DNA from: JBAXLO01 sp037134755
GTDB lineage: Bacteria; Bacteroidota; Bacteroidia; Bacteroidales; JACABE01
Direction: 5' to 3'
DNA length: 9,781 bases
Assembly (NCBI GenBank): GCA_037134755.1
Contig: JBAXLO010000178.1
Coordinates: 1 to 9,781 of the forward strand
Position numbers and translations under genes: made by a program. Under the pieces are notes generated by a model that saw only the letters and a list, made by a program, of their open reading frames with translations, made no database searches and had not been told where the DNA came from. Numbering within the stretch: position 1 is the first letter of the stretch; each line of letters begins with the position of its first letter. Below are positions 1 through 6,131 of the stretch, one piece after another.

Positions 1-98
1 AATTACGAATTACGGAAGGAAAAGTGCCTAAAGTACTTGAAGTGCCTAAAATGCCCAAAGTTTTTTTAATAATTACGAATTACGAATTACGAATTACG
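1..98. repeat. AATTACG heptamer tandem arrays interrupted by a 9-bp array
   Basis: Two perfect AATTACG units stand at 1-14 and four more at 71-98. Between them lie a different, period-9 array (about 22-60) and a run of seven T (61-67). The heptamer block touches the window start, so its true left end is unknown. No open frame of useful length crosses it. Period and copy number are read directly from the bases; the function is unknown. Confidence 0.9.
22..60. repeat. Imperfect 9-bp tandem repeat, consensus AAGTGCCTA
   Basis: Read in steps of nine from position 22, the units are AAGTGCCTA, AAGTACTTG, AAGTGCCTA, AAATGCCCA, then AAG. The first and third are identical; the others differ at two or three places. 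The array sits between two blocks of the 7-bp repeat, as if one array had grown or been inserted inside the other. Confidence 0.7.
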
Positions 99-108
99 AA
101 AAACTCTT

Positions 109-180
109 AAATCGCCAAATCACTAAATCACCAAATCACAAAATCACAAAATCACCAAATCACCAAATCGCTAAATCAAA
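109..180. repeat. 8-bp tandem repeat AAATCACC (GGTGATTT on the other strand), nine units
   Basis: From 109 the units are AAATCGCC, AAATCACT, AAATCACC, AAATCACA, AAATCACA, AAATCACC, AAATCACC, AAATCGCT and AAATCAAA, all in strict 8-bp register. Variation is confined mainly to the last three bases of the unit. The final unit contains TCA at 176-178, which is the TGA stop of the minus-strand gene that ends there, so the array abuts and slightly enters that gene. Because it lies after the stop, copy-number change would not alter most of the protein. Confidence 0.9.
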
Positions 181-1357
181 AATTGAAGTCACGTGGTTCG
201 CCTAATTGTTCTCTACCATTTAAAATAGCAGCTCCTAAAATTTGCCTTCCACTACTATTTTCTAAATCAACTAATAATTCATTATAAGATTTACCTGTAG
301 TGATATTGTTTTCTTTAAGCATTTTATACTCTTCAAATACGGTGTCGAGTTCCTCTAAAATCTTTTCGTTTAAAAATTGTTGTGTACAATCAAATAGTGA
401 TTCTTCCCAATTATCATTAATCTCCATATAAACCGGGACATTAGCTTCTTTTAAAAAACCAATTAACTCATCAATATCTTCTGAATCATATTCAGATTTA
501 TTTGAACTCATTTCTTTAACATCTTCATTTAAAAGTTTAAATAACTCAACAAAATGCTTATCTTTTTCATTTTTCAGCGCATATTCATAGTAGCATTCAC
601 TGCTATTATATAAATATTCTTTTGCAGGAATAATAGGAACTTGCTGTATTGGATTATTTTTTAAAGCTTCAGCAGCTTCTTTATTTCTTTTAATAGAATT
701 TGCTATAAGATATTGCCTTTCCTTATCAATTCGTATGTCGGGTAACTCTTTTAGATGTTCTGTATTAAAATGTCCGTCATAATAGGAGTAAAAGGGAGGA
801 TATTCATCATAATTGTCATTTTCATCTTTATTTAACAAACAATTATAATCCTGTAAACAGTATTCTTTATGTCGAGATATTACATCTCTGTTATTCATTT
901 TTAAATAATCTTTCAAAACCTGCAGTTCTTCTTCTGTAACTTCAGATAAAAAAGGACAAGATTGAATATTATGTCCCCAAAACTCAAAATCAGTACACAA
1001 TTCAATATCTTTAATCTTGATTTTTTCGGCACGCCATAATAACTGCATATCCCAAAGTTTTTTCTGCAGTATCAAGTTAAACCTTTCAAGGGTTTCCTCT
1101 TTATATTGTAGAACTTTATGATGCTCATCATTAATTAATAAAGATCTATAGTGTTTGATAATATTTATTTTTGTATCAGCATACCTTAATATAAAGGCGG
1201 GTACAGTATCCGGATCAAAATCACTGAAGAATTCTTTATATCTTTCATTATTTGTCAAATCATCAATAAACTCAAGCTTTAGCTTATGCATTCTAAGGTC
1301 ATGCTCACGATCAAAAATTCCGTTTTCCGGTTTATATTTAAAATTGTCAAAATTCAT
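176..1357 (-). CDS. Unrecognised protein, 393 aa; downstream copy of a tandem paralogue pair
   Basis: I do not recognise the family. The protein is rich in Asp, Glu, Lys, Asn and Tyr, with no signal peptide and no hydrophobic segment long enough for a membrane helix, so it is probably cytosolic and mostly helical. It is clearly homologous to the gene just upstream (1388-2614). Shared features are the MNFD start, KLKLEF near residue 25, F.DPDTV near 47, QKKL..MQL.WRAE at 98-111, FWG at 126-128, FYS.YD near 189, LPDIR at 205-209, and the C-terminal GREQLGEPRDFNF. Up to residue 150 the two align with no net gap. The ATG at 1357 is chosen because the MNFD start matches the paralogue. It lies 30 bp after the paralogue's stop, so the two are probably cotranscribed. 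TGA comes from the edge of the 8-bp repeat array. No function is proposed. Confidence 0.8.
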   Translation of the reverse strand: MNFDNFKYKPENGIFDREHDLRMHKLKLEFIDDLTNNERYKEFFSDFDPDTVPAFILRYADTKINIIKHYRSLLINDEHHKVLQYKEETLERFNLILQKKLWDMQLLWRAEKIKIKDIELCTDFEFWGHNIQSCPFLSEVTEEELQVLKDYLKMNNRDVISRHKEYCLQDYNCLLNKDENDNYDEYPPFYSYYDGHFNTEHLKELPDIRIDKERQYLIANSIKRNKEAAEALKNNPIQQVPIIPAKEYLYNSSECYYEYALKNEKDKHFVELFKLLNEDVKEMSSNKSEYDSEDIDELIGFLKEANVPVYMEINDNWEESLFDCTQQFLNEKILEELDTVFEEYKMLKENNITTGKSYNELLVDLENSSGRQILGAAILNGREQLGEPRDFNF

Positions 1358-1387
1358 AATAATTGATTTTAATTGTTAATACTTAAT

Positions 1388-2614
1388 TTAAAAGTCAAAA
1401 TTTTCGGGTTCACCTAATAGTTTTCTTCCTCTCAAAATTTGTTCTCGATCACGCATATGCATATAATCATCTTTTTGAAAAGCCTCTAATAGTTGTTCCT
1501 TTGATCTACCCTTATATATTCCTGTTTCCTCTAATAGTAAATACTCCTGATATACTTCATCAAGAAATTCTAACACCTTTTTTCGTTTATATTCTTCAGC
1601 ACAAAATTTAATAGCCCCTCTCCATTGTTTACATTTAGTTAAAGGTACTTTATCATTAAAATCTCTTAGTTCCCATATCTTACGTTCAAGATAATCATCA
1701 CAAATATCTTCTTCGTTATAAATATCATCTTCTTCGTATTCATCAATATCATCACTATCCCTCTCAAAAACATTTTGCTTTTTCTTCAATCTAAATAATT
1801 CTAAAATATGTGGATCGGTTTCAAATTCGATTGCAAACTCATTCACAAAATTGTATTTATAATCATTTAATTCAGGAGCTTTTGGTGGTGGTGGTGGTGG
1901 TGGGTTCTTTTTATACTCTTCTTTTACTTTTTCAAATTTAACAGCTTCCTCTTCTCTGCTAGCACTTCTATATACTTCTTCTTTATTACCTCTAATATCA
2001 GGTAGAAGTAACAAACCACCTGTTTGCATCTTTTTGTCATAAAAACTGTAGAAATTTAGATAATCGGTTTCATCAAGCATTTCAAGAGTAGTAATCATAA
2101 AATAATCTTGAGCAGTAATTTCAAGACCTCTATTATAAGGTCTATAATAACTACTAGATACATAATTTTTCAAGGTTTGTACTTCTTCTTTTGTTATTTT
2201 AGGTATAAAATAACATTCATTTATATTTCGCCCCCAGAATATAAAATCACGTCCTACTTTAATACCTTCAACATCCATATTTTCAGCTCTCCATTCAAGT
2301 TGCATATTGAATAACTTTTTTTGTTTTATCAAGCTGAAATTATCTTCTGCTTCTTTCTTTAACTCTAAATCTACCTCTCTTATCCTGTTTACATACGAAT
2401 CATACCTTTCAGCTAAATAAGCCTTTTTTTCAGCATATCCAAGCATAAAATTTTCGACAGATAAAGGATCATATTTACTGAAATATTCTTTACTCTCAGT
2501 TGAATTTTTAATTTCATCAAGAAATTTTAACTTCAATTCCTCAAAATAAAGACTTCTTTTATCATAACCCTTAGGAACATTCTTTTCATTGTGTATAAAA
2601 TCATCAAAATTCAT
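1388..2614 (-). CDS. Unrecognised protein, 408 aa; upstream paralogue with seven-proline run
   Basis: First gene of the minus-strand paralogue pair; family not recognised. In residues 98-152 I count about 28 identities in 55 positions with the downstream copy, including WRAE at 108-111 and FWG at 126-128. The end, RKLLGEPENFDF, again keeps the GEP and final F.F. Two features are absent from the paralogue: seven consecutive prolines at 238-244, and a strongly acidic stretch at about 286-310 with many Asp and Glu. Both fall in a variable middle region, suggesting a flexible linker between a conserved N-terminal half and a shorter conserved C-terminal part. No signal peptide or membrane segment is visible. 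It starts 219 bp from the divergent aor gene, leaving room for its own promoter. The start is supported by the shared MNFD. Confidence 0.8.
   Translation of the reverse strand: MNFDDFIHNEKNVPKGYDKRSLYFEELKLKFLDEIKNSTESKEYFSKYDPLSVENFMLGYAEKKAYLAERYDSYVNRIREVDLELKKEAEDNFSLIKQKKLFNMQLEWRAENMDVEGIKVGRDFIFWGRNINECYFIPKITKEEVQTLKNYVSSSYYRPYNRGLEITAQDYFMITTLEMLDETDYLNFYSFYDKKMQTGGLLLLPDIRGNKEEVYRSASREEEAVKFEKVKEEYKKNPPPPPPPKAPELNDYKYNFVNEFAIEFETDPHILELFRLKKKQNVFERDSDDIDEYEEDDIYNEEDICDDYLERKIWELRDFNDKVPLTKCKQWRGAIKFCAEEYKRKKVLEFLDEVYQEYLLLEETGIYKGRSKEQLLEAFQKDDYMHMRDREQILRGRKLLGEPENFDF
1883..1903 (-). repeat. Trinucleotide repeat (TGG)7 coding for seven prolines
   Basis: Seven perfect TGG triplets on the plus strand read as seven identical CCA proline codons (residues 238-244) on the coding strand. 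The neighbouring Pro at residue 247 is CCT and outside the run. Identical codons suggest replication slippage. The triplet period keeps the frame, so copy-number change would lengthen or shorten the linker without breaking the gene. A run of this length would be expected to need elongation factor P for smooth translation (established for polyproline in general). Confidence 0.9.
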
Positions 2615-2795
2615 ATTATTTTTTTATTTATGTGTTGATATTAAAGTAGTATTACTCTAAAAATATATTTATTCAGTAGAAGGTAAGAATCGGTAAAAGT
2701 AGTGTATTAATTCCATTATTATCATTTTATTTTCAAATTAATAATTATATTAAAATTGAATAAAAATTCTTTTATTAAAGTATAATAATTTTGAG

Positions 2796-2803
2796 TACTT
2801 TTG
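2796..2803 (+). promoter_or_regulatory. Probable Bacteroidota-type -7 element TACTTTTG before aor
   Basis: TACTTTTG matches the TAnnTTTG -7 consensus used by the Bacteroidota primary sigma factor. It ends 30 bp before the aor ATG, which would give a leader of roughly 25 nt. I do not see a clear TTTG -33 element about 20 bp upstream. The same octamer occurs before lipA. Confidence 0.65.
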
Positions 2804-2820
2804 TAACAATATTAATAATA

Positions 2821-2827
2821 GAGGAGG
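2821..2827 (+). promoter_or_regulatory. Strong Shine-Dalgarno site GAGGAGG for aor
   Basis: GAGGAGG ends 6 nt before the ATG at 2834 and is close to a full anti-SD match. It fixes the aor start. It is unusual here: every other gene start in the window is preceded by A/T-rich sequence without such a motif, as is normal for Bacteroidota. Confidence 0.85.
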
Positions 2828-2833
2828 ACATCT

Positions 2834-4630
2834 ATGAAGGGAATGTTTAACAGAGTAATTTCAATTGATTTAACTACTAAAAAAAGTAGCAACATTGAAT
2901 TAGAAGACGAAATATACCTGAACTATCTTGGTGGTCGGGGCTTGGGTGTAAAACTATTTACAGATAGAGTTTCGCCAAAAGTGGATCCATTAAGTCCTGC
3001 CAATGCAATGGTTTTAACAATCGGTCCTTTAACAGGAACAGCAGTTTCAACAAGCGGAAGAATGGCATTGGTAACCAAATCACCACTTACCGGAACTATC
3101 TTTTATTCCAACACTGGCGGTATGTTTGGTTTCAATTTTAAACGCTGCGGTATTGATGGACTAATTATTGAAGGTGCATCCGATAAGCCTGTTTATCTAT
3201 TGATAGATGGTGATAACGATATCCAGATAAAAGATGCTTCAATGCTTTGGGGACTCAATTCAGAGGAAACTTATGATAAGATAATTGAGATAGAAGGACC
3301 AAAGACTAATACATTAATGATTGGACCTGCCGGTGAACATCTGGTACGCATGTCATCAATAATGAACAATGCCGAACGTGCTTTTGGACGTGGTGGTGTA
3401 GGTGCGGTAATGGGTTCAAAGAATCTAAAAGCTATTGTTGTTAAAAACGGGAAACATAAAACAGAAGTTCACGACCCCGAATTAATGATGAAATATGCTA
3501 AATCGGCTATAGATAAACAACAAGCTCTACCTGTTACACGTGCAGCCTATCCCCTATTTGGTACTGCCGGAACATTAGAAGTTATAAATGGTTTGGGAAT
3601 GTTGCCTATCAAAAACTTTACTTCAGGACAACATGAAGAAGCTAAAAAGACAGGCGGTGAAGCTATAAGAAGAGAATTGCTGGATAAAACAGAAGCTTGT
3701 TATTCCTGTTCAATAAAATGCGGGCGACTGACACATGCTGGTGATATGAAAGGTAAAGGCCCGGAATATGAAACAGTATGGGCTCTGGGTGCCAATTGCG
3801 AAGTATTTAATTTAGTTAAGATAGCTCAAGCTAATTATTATTGTAATATGCTTGGTATTGATACTATTTCGATGGGTGTAACGATATCGTGTGCTATGGA
3901 ATTGCAGGAAAAGAAGCTATTTCCTTATCCTGAAATTAAATTCGGTAATGAAGATGTGCTTGCTGATCTTGTTAAAAAGACTGCTTATCGCGAAGGTGTG
4001 GGAAATGAATTAGCTGAAGGTTCAAAAAGACTTGCAGAGAAGTTTGGGAATGCACAATCAGCTATACAAGTTAAAGGATTAGAGCTACCGGCTTACGATC
4101 CTCGCGGTGCGATGGGTCATGCTTTAGGATATGCTACTTCAAATCGTGGCGGTTGTCATCTGACAGGATATATGGCTGCTATGGAAATATTCTCAGCTCC
4201 TAAAAGAGTTCCTCGATTTACTTTGGGAGGTAAAGCAGATCTGTTGGTATTAAAACAACATCAAAGTGCTGTTGAAGATAGTCTGGTAAGTTGTAAGTTT
4301 GCAGGTTTTGCAGTTGGTTTCGACTTTTGGTCAAGGTTTGCAACTACTATTACCGGTCTGGATTTTAATATCTCAGCATTATTAAAAATAGGTGAACGTA
4401 TATATAATCTGGAAAGACTGTACAATGTTGGTGCCGGATTTACTGAAATAGAAGATGCTCTCCCCGAAAGATTTGCTCAGGATGTATTGCCTGAAGGTCT
4501 TTCGAAAGACAGGACAGTAAATATAGAATCAATGCTTAAAGATTATTATGCTGTAAGAAAGTGGGATGAACACGGTATGCCTAAACAAATAAAGCTTGAA
4601 GAATTAGGTTTACATCAATTAACTGATTAA
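2834..4630 (+). CDS. aor: Tungsten-dependent aldehyde:ferredoxin oxidoreductase (AOR family)
   Basis: Oxidises aldehydes to carboxylic acids with reduction of ferredoxin, in the cytoplasm; family members carry a tungsten (rarely molybdenum) bis-pyranopterin and one [4Fe-4S] cluster. At 598 aa it is close to Pyrococcus furiosus AOR (605). The N-terminal pterin-binding domain contains GGRGLG near 33-38. Cluster ligands are C289-x2-C292-x3-C296 plus C487 in the DSLVSC motif, matching C288, C291, C295 and C494 of the Pyrococcus enzyme. Further family marks are PEYET at 310-314, DPRGAMGHALGYATS starting near 423, and RGGCH with H442, likely the counterpart of the active-site His. All metal-site residues are present, so it should be active. 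It leads a probable operon with two class II aldolase-family genes (18 and 21 bp gaps), suggesting its aldehyde is an aldolase product. Substrate and the AOR versus FOR/GOR subtype are inferred from length and context only. The strong Shine-Dalgarno site hints at foreign origin. Confidence 0.95.
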   Translation: MKGMFNRVISIDLTTKKSSNIELEDEIYLNYLGGRGLGVKLFTDRVSPKVDPLSPANAMVLTIGPLTGTAVSTSGRMALVTKSPLTGTIFYSNTGGMFGFNFKRCGIDGLIIEGASDKPVYLLIDGDNDIQIKDASMLWGLNSEETYDKIIEIEGPKTNTLMIGPAGEHLVRMSSIMNNAERAFGRGGVGAVMGSKNLKAIVVKNGKHKTEVHDPELMMKYAKSAIDKQQALPVTRAAYPLFGTAGTLEVINGLGMLPIKNFTSGQHEEAKKTGGEAIRRELLDKTEACYSCSIKCGRLTHAGDMKGKGPEYETVWALGANCEVFNLVKIAQANYYCNMLGIDTISMGVTISCAMELQEKKLFPYPEIKFGNEDVLADLVKKTAYREGVGNELAEGSKRLAEKFGNAQSAIQVKGLELPAYDPRGAMGHALGYATSNRGGCHLTGYMAAMEIFSAPKRVPRFTLGGKADLLVLKQHQSAVEDSLVSCKFAGFAVGFDFWSRFATTITGLDFNISALLKIGERIYNLERLYNVGAGFTEIEDALPERFAQDVLPEGLSKDRTVNIESMLKDYYAVRKWDEHGMPKQIKLEELGLHQLTD

Positions 4631-4648
4631 TTAAAAAACACAAACAAA

Positions 4649-5263
4649 ATGATCGATATAGAAACTTTCAATAGTTTTGATTTAGTAGGAAAAGATTTAA
4701 GTAACAGAGGTTACAACAGCAGTCATGCAGGAAATCTTTCAATGAAAAGCGGTGGTAAAGTTATTATCACCAGACGTTCGGCAATGCTTGGCTGGCTTAA
4801 GCAAGAAGACCTTGTTGAGATAGCTCTTGACGATGAAGATGCTCACAGTGGTTTAATAGCAAGCACCGAATCAAATGTACATCGTAATATATATAAACAA
4901 ACGGATGCAATGGCCATAGTTCATGCTCATGCACCAGCCACTACTGCATTATCAATGATAATGGATGAAATTACTTGTATAGATGGCGAAGGTATGTTTC
5001 TTTATAAAAAGATACCTGTTATTGAATGTGATATTCCTGTAGGTTCTTATGAAGTTGCAGAAAAGGTTGCACCAATGCTAAAGAATTATTCAGCTGTTGT
5101 TGTAAGAGCTCATGGAGTTTTTGCAAAAGGTGTTACATTAGAAGATGCTTTAAGTGTTTTAACAGGTGTAGAACAAGCTTCAGATATTATTTATAGAGTA
5201 AAACTAATGGGAGAACCTCTAAAAAGAGATTATTCAAAAGAAAAAGGTTTTTCTCAATGGTAA
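4649..5263 (+). CDS. FucA-like class II aldolase/adducin family protein, altered substrate pocket
   Basis: This 204-aa protein has the zinc-dependent class II aldolase fold, close in length to E. coli L-fuculose-1-phosphate aldolase (FucA, 215 aa). The metal site is complete: E74, H92, H94 and H155 correspond to FucA E73, H92, H94 and H155, and N29 of the AGN motif is also kept. Other parts differ in my hand alignment to remembered FucA. The phosphate-site TPTG (41-44 in FucA) reads TRRS here, continuing AMLGWL, and the position of catalytic Tyr113 is Gly in DGEG. It is therefore probably a metal enzyme acting on a sugar phosphate or related hydroxy-carbonyl compound, but calling it fuculose-phosphate aldolase would be over-specific. 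Aldolases, epimerases, decarboxylases and dehydratases all exist in this superfamily. Second gene of the aor operon, 18 bp after aor, with an A-rich leader and no Shine-Dalgarno site. Confidence 0.85.
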   Translation: MIDIETFNSFDLVGKDLSNRGYNSSHAGNLSMKSGGKVIITRRSAMLGWLKQEDLVEIALDDEDAHSGLIASTESNVHRNIYKQTDAMAIVHAHAPATTALSMIMDEITCIDGEGMFLYKKIPVIECDIPVGSYEVAEKVAPMLKNYSAVVVRAHGVFAKGVTLEDALSVLTGVEQASDIIYRVKLMGEPLKRDYSKEKGFSQW

Positions 5264-5284
5264 TTTATTCAATTTAATTTTGGT

Positions 5285-6109
5285 ATGAAAGAAATAATTA
5301 AACAAAACGCTGAACTCGAAAAAACAATTCTGGAAGTAGCAGAAGTTGCACAGTATTTATGGCAGAATGGTTGGGCAGAAAGAAATGCAGGTAATATCTC
5401 AGTAAATGTTAATGATATTATAAGAGGTCATGAATTTACTGATATAGAAGGATACCCAGTATTTAAACTTAGTAAAACATATCTTGAACTAGCAGGAAAA
5501 TACTTTTTTGTTACAGGTACAGGTAAGAGAATGCGTGATATTGCTAAATCTCCTATGAAAAATGCTATCATAATTCGCATTTCTGACGATGGTAATTCTT
5601 ATATAATGTTCTCAAGATATAAATCAGACACCTATGAGTTTCGTCCAACATCTGAATTACCAACTCATCTTGGCATTCATCAAATGGTAGCTCAAAGAGG
5701 AAGCAAAGAGAAAGTCATTATACATACTCATGCAAATGAATTGGTAGCTTTAACTCATAATCCTGAATTTAAAAGTACTGCTAACATAAATAAGTTAATC
5801 TGGGGAATGCATCCTGAAGCTATGGTATTTGTACAAAAAGGAGTTGGGTTTGTTCCTTATAAGTTACCGGGTACTGAAGAAATTGCTCGGGAAACTATTA
5901 AAGTATTAAAAGATCACAATATTGTTCTTTGGGAAAAACACGGTGTATTTGCTATGGGAGAAAATGTTTTTGATACTTTTGACAGCATTGATATAATAAG
6001 TAAATCAGCAAAAATTTACTTTATGTGCAAAAGTGCAGGTTATACTCCTGAGGGATTAAACTCAGAACAATTAGAAGATTTAAAGGAATTAATTAAGAAC
6101 TTTAGTTAA
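5285..6109 (+). CDS. rhaD: Rhamnulose-1-phosphate aldolase (RhaD-type class II aldolase)
   Basis: Catalyses reversible cleavage of L-rhamnulose-1-phosphate to DHAP and L-lactaldehyde in the cytoplasm; related enzymes accept other 1-phosphoketoses. At 274 aa it has the same length as E. coli RhaD. Catalytic and zinc residues are in place: E124 in PTSELP (RhaD E117), H147 and H149 in IIHTHA (H141, H143), H219 in EKHGVF (H212), and E178 in HPEAM (E171). Phosphate-site motifs are WAERNAGN (N34, N37) and VTGTGK. The LPGTEEIA block and C-terminal half also follow RhaD closely. It is the last gene of the aor operon, 21 bp after the FucA-like gene. No rhamnose isomerase, rhamnulose kinase or transporter is nearby, so the natural substrate could be another phosphoketose. 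Its stop lies at the shoulder of a hairpin shared with the convergent gene. Confidence 0.9.
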   Translation: MKEIIKQNAELEKTILEVAEVAQYLWQNGWAERNAGNISVNVNDIIRGHEFTDIEGYPVFKLSKTYLELAGKYFFVTGTGKRMRDIAKSPMKNAIIIRISDDGNSYIMFSRYKSDTYEFRPTSELPTHLGIHQMVAQRGSKEKVIIHTHANELVALTHNPEFKSTANINKLIWGMHPEAMVFVQKGVGFVPYKLPGTEEIARETIKVLKDHNIVLWEKHGVFAMGENVFDTFDSIDIISKSAKIYFMCKSAGYTPEGLNSEQLEDLKELIKNFS

Positions 6110-6131
6110 AGAGGGATTAATTCATCCCTCT
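6110..6131. terminator. Bidirectional hairpin at the convergent gene junction
   Basis: AGAGGGAT (6110-6117) and ATCCCTCT (6124-6131) form a perfect 8-bp stem with a 6-nt loop. The stem starts one base after the rhaD stop (6107-6109) and covers the stop codon (6117-6119) and last codons of the convergent J-domain gene. Only 7 bp separate the two stops, so this is the one place where both operons could terminate. Flanking T tracts are short and broken (TGTTTCTT on the plus strand), so intrinsic termination strength is uncertain. Confidence 0.7.

Larger units (their letters stand above)
2615..2833. other. AT-rich divergent intergenic region between the paralogue pair and aor
   Basis: This 219-bp stretch separates divergent genes and should hold promoters for both. 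The aor side has a clear TACTTTTG at 2796-2803. On the minus strand, TACTTTAA (complement of 2641-2648) lies about 26-33 bp before the ATG of the 408-aa gene and matches the TAnnTTTG consensus at 6 of 8 letters, counting its two free positions; that is weak. A short AT palindrome (arms 2738-2743 and 2748-2753) is present but expected by chance at this composition. I see no coding region and no riboswitch-like structure. Confidence 0.6.

Noticed and set aside
1..180. CRISPR array
   Set aside because: Units are 7-9 bp and directly abutting, with no unique spacers and no cas genes nearby.
1155..1379. Plus-strand open frame of 74 codons opposite the 393-aa gene
   Set aside because: It lies almost wholly antisense inside a gene supported by a paralogue; its translation is Ser/Leu/Ile-rich with no family feature, typical of a shadow frame.
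2108..2314. Plus-strand open frame of 68 codons opposite the 408-aa gene
   Set aside because: Antisense to the best conserved part (WRAE/FWG core) of the paralogue pair; composition (Phe, Ile, Tyr rich) is that of a shadow.
2738..2753. AT palindrome TTAATA-ATTA-TATTAA upstream of aor as an operator
   Set aside because: Six-base arms of A and T only are expected by chance in a region of this composition, and it is 43 bp upstream of the -7 element.
2804..2833. Molybdenum/tungsten cofactor riboswitch before aor
   Set aside because: The predicted leader is only about 25 nt, too short for that riboswitch, and no conserved stem pattern is visible upstream.
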